A stretch of DNA of 64,000 bases from NCBI GenBank assembly GCA_022820665.1, contig JAJEFB010000049.1, positions 124,001 through 188,000 on the forward strand. The letters are read 5' to 3'. This stretch comes from Anaerolineae bacterium (GTDB lineage: Bacteria > Chloroflexota > Anaerolineae > Aggregatilineales > Phototrophicaceae). Positions 26,138 to 34,489 of this stretch are shown one piece after another; the first letter of the stretch is position 1; every line of letters starts with the position of its first letter. Both the position numbers and the translations under genes were made by a program. The notes below the pieces were generated by a model that was given only the letters and a program-made list of their open reading frames with translations, ran no database searches and was not told the origin of the DNA.

Positions 26138-26725
26138 ATGCAAATTGGAATCATTTCGGATGTACATGCGGACTACAATACGCTTCAAGAGGTACTCAGT
26201 CGATTTGAGAGACATCATCGCGTAGACCGGGTATTGTGCGCCGGCGATTTGGTCGGACGCGGACCGGAACCGGATCGTGTGGTCGACTTGATCCGCGAGC
26301 ATGATATTCCGGTGGCGCGGGGCAACCACGATGAATGGGTCTATGGGTTGCGTCGCGAGAATACGCAGTATCTGAAGAGCTTGCCGCTCGATTGGCAAGG
26401 CGAACTGGCTGGCAAGACGGTCTACATGTGCCATGGCAAGCCCGGCAACAATATGTGGGGCATGTACAAAGATCATCTGTCAAAAACGTATTTGAAGATG
26501 GTCTTGCGGTCGCTGAAAGCCGATGTGCTGGTGACCGGGCATACGCATATGCCCTTGTATCTGGAGACGCAATGGGGCTGTCTGGTCAATCCCGGGTCGC
26601 TGTATACCTTCAAATGCGCCAGGGCGTCGTCCTCTACTTACGGCGTACTCTCCCTGCCGGATCTGAGTTTCCGGGTATACGACGCTCACGCTGACTGTGA
26701 CCAGGCGCCGCTCGAAATCATTTAG
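26138..26725 (+). CDS. YfcE/YmdB-like metallophosphoesterase
   Basis: The 195-residue protein has the full calcineurin-type metal set: D8-x-H10, D37 (CAGDLVGRG), N63-H64-D65 (RGNHDEW), His in the CHGKPGNN loop and GHTH near 136-139. It belongs to the small cytoplasmic phosphodiesterases of the YfcE group, which hydrolyse phosphodiesters with Mn or Ni. A GTG at 26132 lies two codons upstream, but the ATG at 26138 places AAGGT at a suitable distance. It has its own promoter and is followed by a GC-rich hairpin (26727-26749). The physiological substrate is unknown. Confidence 0.85.
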   Translation: MQIGIISDVHADYNTLQEVLSRFERHHRVDRVLCAGDLVGRGPEPDRVVDLIREHDIPVARGNHDEWVYGLRRENTQYLKSLPLDWQGELAGKTVYMCHGKPGNNMWGMYKDHLSKTYLKMVLRSLKADVLVTGHTHMPLYLETQWGCLVNPGSLYTFKCARASSSTYGVLSLPDLSFRVYDAHADCDQAPLEII

Positions 26726-26787
26726 ACCCGCGCGCGGTCACGGCGCGGGATGCCCTGCCGACGCTTTTTGCTCGCGAGCGATGTCCG

Positions 26788-26818
26788 TTGATACCTGTCT
26801 CATGGTTTCTCGTATAAT
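26788..26818 (+). promoter_or_regulatory. Promoter of the yccF-like gene
   Basis: TTGATA (26788-26793) and TATAAT (26813-26818) are 19 bp apart, slightly long. The ATG at 26843 has AGAGG 6 nt upstream. Confidence 0.5.
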
Positions 26819-26842
26819 CAGTAAAGAGCGAAAGAGGCGATC

Positions 26843-27226
26843 ATGAGCCTGCTGGGTAATCTCATCTGGTTGGTCTTCGGGGGCGCGATAGCCAGCTTAA
26901 GCTATATCCTCGCCGGATTTGCGCTGTGCCTGACGGTTGTCGGCATCCCCTTTGGCATCAAAGCGATACAATTCGGCGTGATGGTACTGTTTCCTTTCGG
27001 CAAGGTCATCGACGGCGGCGGGTCGGGGACGGGCTGTTTGGCAATGGCTTTTAATATCATCTGGCTGTTGACGGTGGGCTGGTCGATCGCGCTGACGCAC
27101 CTGTTATTCGGGATTATGCTGGCTTTTACGCTGCTCGGCATTCCCTTCGCCATTCAACACTTCAAGCTGGTGCCGGTGGCTCTATTCCCCTTCAGCTACA
27201 AGTTGGGCAGTTCGCCGACGATCTAA
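26843..27226 (+). CDS. yccF: YccF-family inner membrane protein
   Basis: The 127-residue protein contains two similar halves, each with two hydrophobic segments. The duplicated YccF pattern is visible as GFALCLTVVGIPFGIKAIQFG in the first half and FTLLGIPFAIQHFKLVPVALFPF in the second. Between them is GCLAMAFNIIWLLTVGWSIALTHL. Such proteins are small integral membrane proteins of unknown function. It starts shortly after its own promoter. The downstream glycosyltransferase begins 36 bp later on the same strand, so read-through is possible. Confidence 0.85.
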   Translation: MSLLGNLIWLVFGGAIASLSYILAGFALCLTVVGIPFGIKAIQFGVMVLFPFGKVIDGGGSGTGCLAMAFNIIWLLTVGWSIALTHLLFGIMLAFTLLGIPFAIQHFKLVPVALFPFSYKLGSSPTI

Positions 27227-27262
27227 GCGGCGATGTGTGGGGGACGGAGCGACAGGCACAAT

Positions 27263-28384
27263 ATGCGCGTCTTGATGCTCTCCAAAGCTTGTGTCGTCGG
27301 CATATATCAGCCCAAGCTGGAAGCGATCGCCAGACAAGGCATTGACCTCAAGGTTCTGACGCCGCCCTCCTGGAAAGACGAACGCGGCGAACAAATTCTG
27401 GAACGCGCCCACACAACCGGTTATCAGTTGCAGTCGATCCCCATCCGTTTCAACGGAAGTTTCCACTTTCACCACTATCCGACGCTGGGGCGAGAACTGA
27501 GAGAATTCCGGCCACTCATCGTTCATATCGACGAGGAGCCATACAATCTGGCAACTTGGCAGGCGCTGTATCACGCGCGGAGAATCGGCGCCAAAGCGCT
27601 CTTTTTCACCTGGCAAAACATCAAGCGGACTTATCCGCCGCCTTTTTCCTGGGCTGAGTCTTGGGTCTACCGCAAGGCGGATTATGCCCTGGCAGGCACC
27701 GACGATGCCGCAGATGTGTTGCGCGCCAAGGGATATATCAGCCCGATAAGTACGATCCCGCAATTCGGTACCGATAGCGCACTCTTTCAGCCGCCGTCGG
27801 AGCGACCGGATAGACCCTTCACCATAGGCTATATCGGACGTATCGTGCCCGCCAAAGGTGTAGATCTCCTGCTGCGCGCCCTGACAGCCCTCGATGGTGA
27901 TTGGCGGCTGCGTTTGGTGGGCGGCGGACCGGCGCTGAATGAGATGCGGAGGCTGGCGGGCGCGCTCGGCATGACCGATCGCGTCGCTTTTGTCGGACAG
28001 TTGCCGTCGACGGAACTGCCGACACAATACCGCAAGATCGATGTTTTGGTTTTGCCTTCACTAACCCAAGATAACTGGAAAGAGCAATTTGGTCGTGTTC
28101 TGGTGGAAGCGATGGCGAGCGGCGTAGCGGTCATCGGCAGCGACAGCGGCGCTATCCCCGGCGTGATCGGCGATGCCGGTTTGATCGTTCCCGAGGGAGA
28201 TGTCGTTGCGCTGACCCGCGCCATCCGGGATATCAAAGACCGGGCGGCTTTGCGAAGCGATCTGGCGGGGCGCGGACGGGAGCGATTCTTGTCGCGTTTC
28301 ACCAACGACAGCATTGCCTCGGCTACGGTGGCGGTCTATCGACGGCTTATGGAGCGGCAGCCGCCCCCCGCAAACGCCGGATGA
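27263..28384 (+). CDS. Glycosyltransferase family 4 protein
   Basis: The 373-residue GT-B protein begins with MRVLMLSKACVVGIYQPKLEAI and has a nucleotide-sugar-binding half with TIGYIGRIVPAKGVDLLLRA and the donor motif FGRVLVEAMASGVAVIGSDSGAIPGVIG. It is distinct from the GT4 gene at 23062. An ATG at 27233 is possible but would add a 10-residue stretch that does not fit the fold; the ATG at 27263 has AGG 6 nt upstream. The gene is isolated from other polysaccharide genes. Its 3' end overlaps the convergent recO gene by 38 bp. Confidence 0.85.
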   Translation: MRVLMLSKACVVGIYQPKLEAIARQGIDLKVLTPPSWKDERGEQILERAHTTGYQLQSIPIRFNGSFHFHHYPTLGRELREFRPLIVHIDEEPYNLATWQALYHARRIGAKALFFTWQNIKRTYPPPFSWAESWVYRKADYALAGTDDAADVLRAKGYISPISTIPQFGTDSALFQPPSERPDRPFTIGYIGRIVPAKGVDLLLRALTALDGDWRLRLVGGGPALNEMRRLAGALGMTDRVAFVGQLPSTELPTQYRKIDVLVLPSLTQDNWKEQFGRVLVEAMASGVAVIGSDSGAIPGVIGDAGLIVPEGDVVALTRAIRDIKDRAALRSDLAGRGRERFLSRFTNDSIASATVAVYRRLMERQPPPANAG

Positions 28385-29132
28385 AGTCGACGCTCTGCAA
28401 TTTGCTCTCCAGCAAATGCGCGATATAGCCCAACAGAATACGCTCGACACCTGCGTGTTGCGCCCGCGAAAGGCGCAAGCTCGCCACCCGGTCGTAATCA
28501 CCGGCACTGCGCTGCAGGTGGCGTAGAATCTTCAAGGTCTCGATCTCCAGCGACAGCAGGGCAGAGCCCAGTTGCGCGGCGGCGGCGCGGCTGACAACGC
28601 CGCCCTCTTCGTAACTGAAGAATTGAGCCTCGGGCAGCAGCTCGGCGCGTGTCAAGACGCATGCCATCAGTTCAGGTCGAAAGCCGGCCAGGTCCAGCAA
28701 GCGCAGTTCATAAAAGCGCGCTGCCAGGCGCGGATCGGCCGCGTCGGCGACGCGGCTCAAGGTCCCATCCAGCAAGTCGAACAATTCGCGCTGGCTGACG
28801 TCTTCGTCCGCTGTGAAGCGATCGAGCAACTCGGCGACATAGTTGGCGTAGGCGCTGCGGCGCAGGTCCTCGCGCAGACCGAGATAGGGTTCGATCAGTT
28901 CGGCTTGGCTGATGATATCGAGGTTGCGGCCGCGGTGGATCATCAGGTCGCTGCGCGCGAAGAGTTCGACGTGCCCGCTGAGTTTGGCTTGCGGTTTGCG
29001 GGCGCCTTTGGCGATGGCGCGGATCTTGCCGCGCTCGGGCGTGAAGAGCGTCAGCAGCCGGTCGGATTCGCCGAAATCGCGGCGGCTGAGGATGATGGCT
29101 TGAGTGCGGAATTGGCGTGGGGCTTTGGGCAT
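28347..29132 (-). CDS. recO: DNA repair protein RecO
   Basis: The 261-residue protein has the N-terminal OB fold of RecO (RTQAIILSRRDFGESDRLLTLFTPERGKIRAIAKGARKPQAKLSG) and a helical C-terminal domain of the usual size. RecO loads RecA onto SSB-coated single-stranded DNA with RecR and anneals strands. The zinc-binding cysteines seen in some RecO proteins are not present. Its 3' end overlaps the convergent glycosyltransferase gene. No era or other usual recO neighbour is adjacent. Confidence 0.88.
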   Translation of the reverse strand: MPKAPRQFRTQAIILSRRDFGESDRLLTLFTPERGKIRAIAKGARKPQAKLSGHVELFARSDLMIHRGRNLDIISQAELIEPYLGLREDLRRSAYANYVAELLDRFTADEDVSQRELFDLLDGTLSRVADAADPRLAARFYELRLLDLAGFRPELMACVLTRAELLPEAQFFSYEEGGVVSRAAAAQLGSALLSLEIETLKILRHLQRSAGDYDRVASLRLSRAQHAGVERILLGYIAHLLESKLQSVDFIRRLRGAAAAP

Positions 29133-29634
29133 GGGCTGGCGCTGTGGCTGTTTGTAAGGAATTTGTCAATTATATCAGGTACGGGAGGCGCGCACTCAAT
29201 TCCTCCTAATTAGTCAGAAGTGGTGAAAACCATGGCCATCGCCCTATGCGAGTTTCATACAGGGGATTCACCACCGAGGCGCAGAGCGCACTGAAGTAAG
29301 CGCAAGTAAGTAATGCGAGTTTAACCCCCTCTAAGTCTCCCCCATTGCAATGGGGGAGACTTGCTCGCACCGCGCGAAACTCCCCTTCTACTTCGGATGC
29401 GTCCGAAGTGGAAGGGGCCGGGGGATGGGGTTAGCTGGCGCGAATTTCGCATTACTTTATTGGAACTACTGAGTACACAGAGAACTTAGGAAAATAACTT
29501 TGTGACTTTGTGGTGAAGATATTGCAATAGCCGTGGAATTCACCGCTCTCAATGAAAACCTGCACATTGCCGTAAACCGCCCAACGACGCTATAGTCTCA
29601 GCAAATCTCATTATCATCGGAAAGAGTGCCATCC
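29133..29634. other. Gene-free 500-bp stretch with nested repeats
   Basis: No gene is visible. A degenerate element flanked by CACCAC (about 29270) and GTGGTG (about 29510), of the type often seen between genes in this phylum, appears to be interrupted by the 150-bp hairpin element at 29308-29457. Confidence 0.55.
29308..29457. mobile_element. 150-bp MITE-like element with terminal inverted repeats and two internal hairpins
   Basis: The ends are perfect 11-bp inverted repeats (AAGTAATGCGA at 29308-29318 and TCGCATTACTT at 29447-29457). Inside are a second inverted pair (TAACCCC and GGGGTTA), a perfect 30-bp palindrome (29333-29362) and a 16-bp stem with a TGCG loop (29382-29417). It has no coding capacity. 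No clear target-site duplication was seen. Confidence 0.65.
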
Positions 29635-31071
29635 ATGCCCGACAGCAGCGACAATCCCAAACCTGAACCCGAAATTAAAGAAGAGGCGCCGGTCATCACC
29701 TCGCAGCAACTCGAGTTGGACGGCGCGACGCTCTCTTACAGCGCGACGACCGGCAAGATGCCGCTCAAGGACGCGCGCGACAAGATCGTCGCCCAGATCT
29801 TTTACACCGCTTACACGCTCGCGGGCGACGCCGATCCCGCTGAGCGCCCGCTGATCTTCGTCTTCAACGGGGGACCGGGCTCGGCGTCGATTTGGCTGCA
29901 CATGGGCGCGCTGGGTCCGCGGCGCGTCGACATGGGCGACGAGGGCTTCATGCCCCCGCCGCCCTACCGCCTGATCGACAATGCCTATACCTGGCTCAAT
30001 CTGGGCGATCTGGTGTTCATCGACCCGGTGGGCACGGGATACTCGCGCGCCAGCGATCCCGATGACAATCAAAAATACTGGGGTTTGGAAGCGGATCTGG
30101 AAGCGGTGGGCGAATTCATTCGGCTGTATCTGTCGCGCAACCGGCGCTGGACCTCGCCGCTTTACCTGGCGGGCGAGAGCTATGGCACTACCCGCGCCGC
30201 GGGATTGGCCGGGCACCTGATCGACCGCGGCATCGCCTTCAACGGCGTGGTCTTGATCTCCACCATCATGAACTTCCAGACAGCGCGTTTCACCAAAGCC
30301 AATGACTTGCCTTATACGCTATTCCTGCCGAGTTACTGCGCCACGGCGCATTATCACGGCAAGCTCGCTGAGGAATTGCAGGCGCGGCAATTGCGCGAAC
30401 TCTTGAGCGAAGTGGCGGCCTGGTCGGAGAGCGACTATACGGTGGCGCTGGCGAAAGGCGACCGGCTAAGCGAAGACGATCGCGGCGCGATCGCGGCGCA
30501 GTTGGCGCGCTACACCGGTCTGAGCGAACGTTTCGTTCTGGGCGCTGACCTGCGCATCAATATCATGAGCTTTTGCAAGGAATTGCTGCGCGATGACAAG
30601 CGAGCGGTGGGGCGGCTGGATTCGCGCTTCGTCGGCATCATGGCATCGGCGGAAGGGCAAACCTTCGATTTCGATCCTTCGATGCACGCCATCACGCCAC
30701 CGTACAACGCTGTTTTCAATCAATACGTGCGAGAGGCGCTCGGCTATAAAACAGATCTCAATTACGAGATATTGAGCTTTGAAGTGAATCGAAACTGGAA
30801 ATATGAAGGCGGTCAATTTCCCGATACCAGCGAGGGGCTGCGGGCTGCTTTCGCCAAGAACCCATTTATGAAGGTGCTGGTGGCACAAGGCTATTATGAC
30901 CTGGCGACGCCATTCCACGCTGCATACTACTCATTGAGCCACATGGGCTTGGACGCCAGCTTGCGCGACAATGTCATCATCGAGGAATACGAAGCGGGCC
31001 ACATGATGTACCTGCACGAAGCATCGCTGGCCAAGCTCAAACGAGATGTGGCGCGCTTTATTTCGGGTTGA
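29635..31071 (+). CDS. Serine carboxypeptidase-like protein (peptidase S10 family)
   Basis: The 478-residue protein has the S10 alpha/beta-hydrolase layout: an oxyanion region NGGPGSASIW (78-87), the nucleophile elbow GESYG with Ser182, a catalytic Asp in GYYDLATPF and a catalytic His in YEAGHMMYL. S10 enzymes remove C-terminal residues at acidic pH. No signal peptide is evident, so the location is uncertain; many bacterial homologues are also unassigned. A GTG at 29626 is an alternative start three codons upstream. The gene stands alone after the repeat-rich gap. Confidence 0.85.
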   Translation: MPDSSDNPKPEPEIKEEAPVITSQQLELDGATLSYSATTGKMPLKDARDKIVAQIFYTAYTLAGDADPAERPLIFVFNGGPGSASIWLHMGALGPRRVDMGDEGFMPPPPYRLIDNAYTWLNLGDLVFIDPVGTGYSRASDPDDNQKYWGLEADLEAVGEFIRLYLSRNRRWTSPLYLAGESYGTTRAAGLAGHLIDRGIAFNGVVLISTIMNFQTARFTKANDLPYTLFLPSYCATAHYHGKLAEELQARQLRELLSEVAAWSESDYTVALAKGDRLSEDDRGAIAAQLARYTGLSERFVLGADLRINIMSFCKELLRDDKRAVGRLDSRFVGIMASAEGQTFDFDPSMHAITPPYNAVFNQYVREALGYKTDLNYEILSFEVNRNWKYEGGQFPDTSEGLRAAFAKNPFMKVLVAQGYYDLATPFHAAYYSLSHMGLDASLRDNVIIEEYEAGHMMYLHEASLAKLKRDVARFISG

Positions 31072-31079
31072 TTGGCGAA

Positions 31080-31096
31080 GCGCGCCCTTGGCGCGC
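31080..31096. terminator. GC-rich hairpin between convergent genes
   Basis: GCGCGCC-CTT-GGCGCGC (31080-31096) lies just after the S10 gene and before the end of the convergent glycosylase gene. There is no T-run, so it is only a weak terminator candidate. Confidence 0.35.
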
Positions 31097-31122
31097 GCTA
31101 CCCAGCTTTGACCGCCGCCCGG

Positions 31123-32010
31123 TTAGTAATGCCGGCGCATGATGTCCATCCACATCACTAGACCCTGCCAGCGCCCGAATGTGGCGTAATGCTTGCTGAT
31201 GTCGGCGTCGCTGCCCTTGACGCCGCCGTTGTGGAGTTCCGCATACATCTCGCGACAGGCGCTGTCGATGGCGATCCTGTCAAAGTGACCAGCCATGCGC
31301 GCGATGGTGCCGGCGGCATAATCGCCAAATCCCTTCAGCGATTTCACCGCCGCGTACAGACCGTCGCTATCGAGCCGCAGCCAGGCATCGAGATCCAGTT
31401 CCCCGCCGGCGATTCTGCCCGCCAGTTCGTAAAGATAGGCGTTGCGGTAGCCCGCGCGCAGGACCTGCGCAAATACATCAAAATTCAGCGCGGCGATTTG
31501 CTCGGCGCTGGGGAAGGCATGGCGGCCGGGAAGCGACGGATGCGGCGTACCCAGTTGACAAAGCAGCGCGCAGTTTCGCACGGTCTGCGCCCAACTGGTG
31601 TTGGTCGTCAGCAAGACCTTGGCCAAGTCTTCCCAAAGGCTCCCGCCCACCAGGATGCGACCGCGCTTTTCCGCTTCCAGCCAATCGTAGCCAGGGAAGT
31701 CGCGCATGGCAGCGTAGAAAGGGCGCAAGTCCCAGCCTAGGCTGAGCAGGCGGCGGACAAGCGGCGCCACTTCGTCTCGCAGGTCCGCCCCAAGCCCGTC
31801 CAAATCGGGCAAATCGATTCGGAGGCCAGGCTCGGACGCGCTAAGCCCCAGGCTCAGTACAGCGCCCGCCGCCGTTTCGTAGATAGTGGAGAGCGCGGCC
31901 CTTTCCTCGTCCCAGGAAAAGGGCGCCAGCATGTACCAGCCGTGGCTGAATACCGTCCCGCGAAAATCAAATTGCGGCGCGGTCTCAATGACAAGAAAAG
32001 TCGCTGTCAT
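31123..32010 (-). CDS. HhH-GPD superfamily DNA glycosylase (AlkA/OGG-like)
   Basis: With the ATG at 32010, overlapping the DinB stop by 4 bp, the protein has 295 residues. The C-terminal half has the helix-hairpin-helix-GPD pattern: TTNTSWAQTVRNC, then the hairpin SLKGFGDYAAGTIARMAG, then the catalytic Asp region RIAIDSACRE. The N-terminal part resembles the AlkA/OGG N-terminal domain. It excises damaged bases such as 3-methyladenine or 8-oxoguanine; the substrate is not decided. It is translationally coupled to the DinB-family gene, suggesting a shared damage-response role. Confidence 0.8.
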   Translation of the reverse strand: MTATFLVIETAPQFDFRGTVFSHGWYMLAPFSWDEERAALSTIYETAAGAVLSLGLSASEPGLRIDLPDLDGLGADLRDEVAPLVRRLLSLGWDLRPFYAAMRDFPGYDWLEAEKRGRILVGGSLWEDLAKVLLTTNTSWAQTVRNCALLCQLGTPHPSLPGRHAFPSAEQIAALNFDVFAQVLRAGYRNAYLYELAGRIAGGELDLDAWLRLDSDGLYAAVKSLKGFGDYAAGTIARMAGHFDRIAIDSACREMYAELHNGGVKGSDADISKHYATFGRWQGLVMWMDIMRRHY

Positions 32011-32474
32011 GCGGGCATGCAGTCGAACACGTCCTGAATCTGAACCAGATGGTTGAGCCCGTGCTGCGCGTAGATTCGCGCTATTTCCTCGATGCTGAGA
32101 TCGCCGCGCTGGGAATAGCCAATCTTGGCCCATTCTTCATCGTTCAGGTTTTCCAGCAAGATCGCCCAGCGCGCTTGCAAGCCGTCGAGGATCTTGAGCG
32201 AATGCTCAATATCGGCGTCTTTGGCATCGGGATATTCGGCGATAGCGTCCACATCGTAAGGCGTGAAATGAAATTCCGGACTGGTGAGGATGAGCTTGAA
32301 GCGTCGGATGCAGACCATGTGCGTATCCGCCAGGTGATGGATATTCTGCGCGATCGTCCATTCACCGGCGTTGTAAGGCGTGGTCAACTGCTCCACCGTC
32401 AAGCCGCTGACTTTCTCACGCAGTTGCGCGGGCAAATTGCGGATAACCGCGATGATATCGGCTCGCGTTTCCAT
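32007..32474 (-). CDS. DinB-family (DUF664-like) four-helix protein
   Basis: The 155-residue product fits the DinB/YfiT metal-binding four-helix bundle. NIHHLADTHM (about 45-54) and YAQHGLNHLVQI near the C-terminus provide the three-histidine metal site. The frame is open to 32615. An ATG at 32480 and one at 32474 follow AGAGGAA; the second has the better spacing (8 nt). DinB-like proteins include thiol transferases and maleylpyruvate isomerases, and the name does not mean the DNA polymerase IV gene. It overlaps the DNA glycosylase gene by 4 bp. Confidence 0.82.
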   Translation of the reverse strand: METRADIIAVIRNLPAQLREKVSGLTVEQLTTPYNAGEWTIAQNIHHLADTHMVCIRRFKLILTSPEFHFTPYDVDAIAEYPDAKDADIEHSLKILDGLQARWAILLENLNDEEWAKIGYSQRGDLSIEEIARIYAQHGLNHLVQIQDVFDCMPA

Positions 32475-32924
32475 TGGCATTTCCTCTCTCTTGAAGACTC
32501 GACTCGGTCTGCGAATTGTAACGGAGCAGGGGCGCTTTTCCCAAGCCGCAGCTATAGCAAACAGGGCAATCGCTTCAAAAGGATAGCGACTGGCATGATG
32601 CGAAATTGGACTCAATATTAACCACTGAGGGTCGCGTAGGTCGCGTAGACACTGACCGCCGACACTGACCTACGACACCGAGAAAAGCAAAAAACTCTGT
32701 GTTCTTCGTGCCTTGACGGTGGGTGCCTACGTGACCTGCGGTGAAAAAACAAGTCGATGCGATTACCCTGATGTGGCTTCAAGTAACGGATATGTTATGG
32801 GTTGGCCGCAGCCTTTGGGAAAGACGACGGCGCTAGAGGCGGCGCAACCGGCGTAACGGAATTGCGACAAGCCAAGATATGGGTTAAAAACATGGGCGGA
32901 TTAATCTTTGAAGGGCGGCTTTTG
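32475..32924. other. 450-bp gap with degenerate dispersed repeat
   Basis: No gene was recognised. The segment 32617-32746 resembles the degenerate intergenic repeat type that starts with ACCACTGAGG and ends near GACCTGCGGTG. It contains a 27-nt block shared exactly with 46137-46163. Confidence 0.45.
32639..32665 (+). repeat. 27-nt dispersed repeat, copy 1
   Basis: The block beginning GGTCGCGTAGACACTG is identical over 27 nt to 46137-46163. Copy 1 is preceded by a partial tandem of its own first 9-10 bases. Confidence 0.8.
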
Positions 32925-33839
32925 ATGTCGAACGCGCCCGACATCGTCGGCATAGGCGTGTGCACGGTCGATCATCTGATGACGGTAGCGCATATGCCGG
33001 GCGACAATGTCAATATGAAAGCCTCCACCTACTTGCGGCAGCCGGGCGGCTTGGCATCGTGCGCCTTGGTGGCGGCGGCGCGCCTCGGGGCTCGAGCCAA
33101 GATCATCGCGCTCGTCGGCGACGACGCCGACGGACAATACATTCGTGACGAGTTGGAAAGCGAGGGCGTCGACACCTCGAAGTTGATCGCGCGCGCGGAC
33201 AGCGCGTCACATGTATCGCTAATCCTGGTGGATGAAGGGACCGGCGACCGCAGCATCATAACGCGCCCGCCCACCGGCAAGCCAATCGCATTGAGCGAGA
33301 TCACAGCGGAGGACATAAGATCCGCCAAAGTGCTCTTTATCGACGATGTCACGGAGCTGACGCTGCAAGCGGCGCGCTGGGCACAGGAAGCGAACATGAA
33401 AGTCGTGTTGGATCCCGCGCGTCCATATTCGGTCATCAAGGAAGTCCTCCCCTATGTCGATGTGCCGATTGTGCCCGAGCAGTGGGCGGAAGCCTGGATG
33501 CCCAGCCGCCCCCCGGAAGCTGTCGCGGAAGCCCTCTGCGAAGGGGGCGCCGCAATCGCCGCAGTTACCCTGGGCGCGCGCGGATCGGTGGTTTCTTGGG
33601 AAGGCGGAACGAGGCATATTCCAGCTTTTGAAGTCGATGTGGTGGATACGACGGGCGCCGGCGATGCTTATCATGGCGCATTTATGGCCGCGCTGCTGGA
33701 AGACTGGGAGGCGCCGCGGATGGCGCGCTTTGCCGCCGCGGTCGGCTCCTTGAATTGCCGCGCCATAGGCGGTCGAACAGCCTTGCCTACGCGGCATGAA
33801 GTCGATACTTTTCTCACAGGGTTCGGTATTGACAAGTAA
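32925..33839 (+). CDS. PfkB-family carbohydrate kinase
   Basis: The 304-residue protein has both PfkB signatures: the N-terminal GGLASCALVAAARLGARAKI with GDDADG, and the C-terminal anion-hole motif DTTGAGDAYHGAFMAALLE. Members phosphorylate ribose, fructose, 2-keto-3-deoxygluconate, adenosine or related sugars. The ATG at 32925 with AAGGG 9 nt upstream begins the fold (MSNAPDIVGIGVCTVD). The upstream ATG codons at 32802 and 32892 would add residues without family similarity. It is followed by the HU gene, which has its own promoter. No transporter or partner enzyme is adjacent, so the substrate is unknown. Confidence 0.85.
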   Translation: MSNAPDIVGIGVCTVDHLMTVAHMPGDNVNMKASTYLRQPGGLASCALVAAARLGARAKIIALVGDDADGQYIRDELESEGVDTSKLIARADSASHVSLILVDEGTGDRSIITRPPTGKPIALSEITAEDIRSAKVLFIDDVTELTLQAARWAQEANMKVVLDPARPYSVIKEVLPYVDVPIVPEQWAEAWMPSRPPEAVAEALCEGGAAIAAVTLGARGSVVSWEGGTRHIPAFEVDVVDTTGAGDAYHGAFMAALLEDWEAPRMARFAAAVGSLNCRAIGGRTALPTRHEVDTFLTGFGIDK

Positions 33840-33948
33840 CCGGTTACGCGTATGAAACAAGCTAGCGTTGAGGACATCTTAGAAAATTGCTAAAACAGCG
33901 TATATTATTGAGAATAGTGAAAATAATGCCTGTTTTGAGGCGGAAATG

Positions 33949-33957
33949 TGTTATACT
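33949..33957 (+). promoter_or_regulatory. Extended -10 promoter of the HU gene
   Basis: TGT-TATACT (33949-33957) forms an extended -10 box in an AT-rich region; no good -35 box is present. The HU ATG at 33992 has AAGGAG 9 nt upstream, consistent with strong expression. Confidence 0.5.
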
Positions 33958-33991
33958 ATCGCATCAGCATTTACTTTAAGGAGCAACTAAA

Positions 33992-34264
33992 ATGAACAAA
34001 GCTGAATTGATTGGTTCAATCGCAGGAAAATCGGGTCTAAGCAAGGCAGACGCTGGTAGAGCGCTAGATGCCTTTGTGGATTCGGTTACAGAAGGTTTGT
34101 CAAGCGGCGAACGGATTGCACTGGTTGGCTTTGGCTCGTGGTCTGTTGAACAACGTGATGCTCGTACCGGACGCAACCCGCGCACTGGGGAAGAGATTCA
34201 GATTGCTGCCAAAAAGGTCGTGAAGTTCAAAGCGGGCGCGAGCCTTTCTGACGCAGTGAATTAG
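33992..34264 (+). CDS. HU family DNA-binding protein
   Basis: The 90-residue protein matches HU along its whole length: MNKAELIGSIAGKSGLSKAD at the start, the beta-arm region SWSVEQRDARTGRNPRTGEE with the DNA-intercalating RNPRTG motif, and a C-terminal FKAGASLSDAV. It bends and compacts DNA as a dimer. It has its own extended -10 promoter and a strong ribosome site. A hairpin follows at 34282-34310, then an intrinsic terminator at 34337-34363. Confidence 0.93.
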   Translation: MNKAELIGSIAGKSGLSKADAGRALDAFVDSVTEGLSSGERIALVGFGSWSVEQRDARTGRNPRTGEEIQIAAKKVVKFKAGASLSDAVN

Positions 34265-34281
34265 GTAAAACGCGAAATTAT

Positions 34282-34310
34282 TTGGGGACACGCCAAGGGC
34301 GTATCCCCAA
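34282..34310 (+). other. Stem-loop after the HU gene
   Basis: TTGGGGACACGCC and GGCGTATCCCCAA pair over 13 positions with one mismatch and an AAG loop. It is not followed by a T-run and may protect the mRNA end. Confidence 0.55.
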
Positions 34311-34336
34311 TTGAAAATACTTGTTGCTTCAAGAAC

Positions 34337-34363
34337 TCGCCTGGGATCTCCCGGCGATTTTTT
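34337..34363 (+). terminator. Rho-independent terminator of the HU transcript
   Basis: TCGCC-T-GGG pairs with CCC-GGCGA around an ATCT loop (one bulged T), followed directly by six T. Confidence 0.7.
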
Positions 34364-34408
34364 ATGTCCTAACGGTAATAAGATGCTCGGCGCGCAATTG
34401 GCGAAAAA

Positions 34409-34468
34409 TCTGCCGCGCTCACAGATAACAACAAGCCCTCTCCTCGCACGAGCAAAGGGGTTTGTTAA
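34409..34468 (+). repeat. 60-nt dispersed repeat, copy B (intergenic)
   Basis: It is identical at 50 of 60 positions by eye to 11227-11286. Its core AACAAGCCCTCTCC and the trailing GGGGTTTGTT can form an imperfect hairpin. Confidence 0.8.
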
Positions 34469-34489
34469 CAACACGCATTCGCCGTAGAT

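Noticed and set aside
29333..29417. Hairpins read as a pair of terminators for recO or the S10 gene
   Set aside because: They lie within terminal inverted repeats, lack T-runs and are oriented symmetrically, so a mobile repeat element explains them better.
32007..32615. Naming the DinB-family protein as DNA polymerase IV
   Set aside because: The protein is a small four-helix bundle with a His metal site; only the historical name is shared with polymerase IV.
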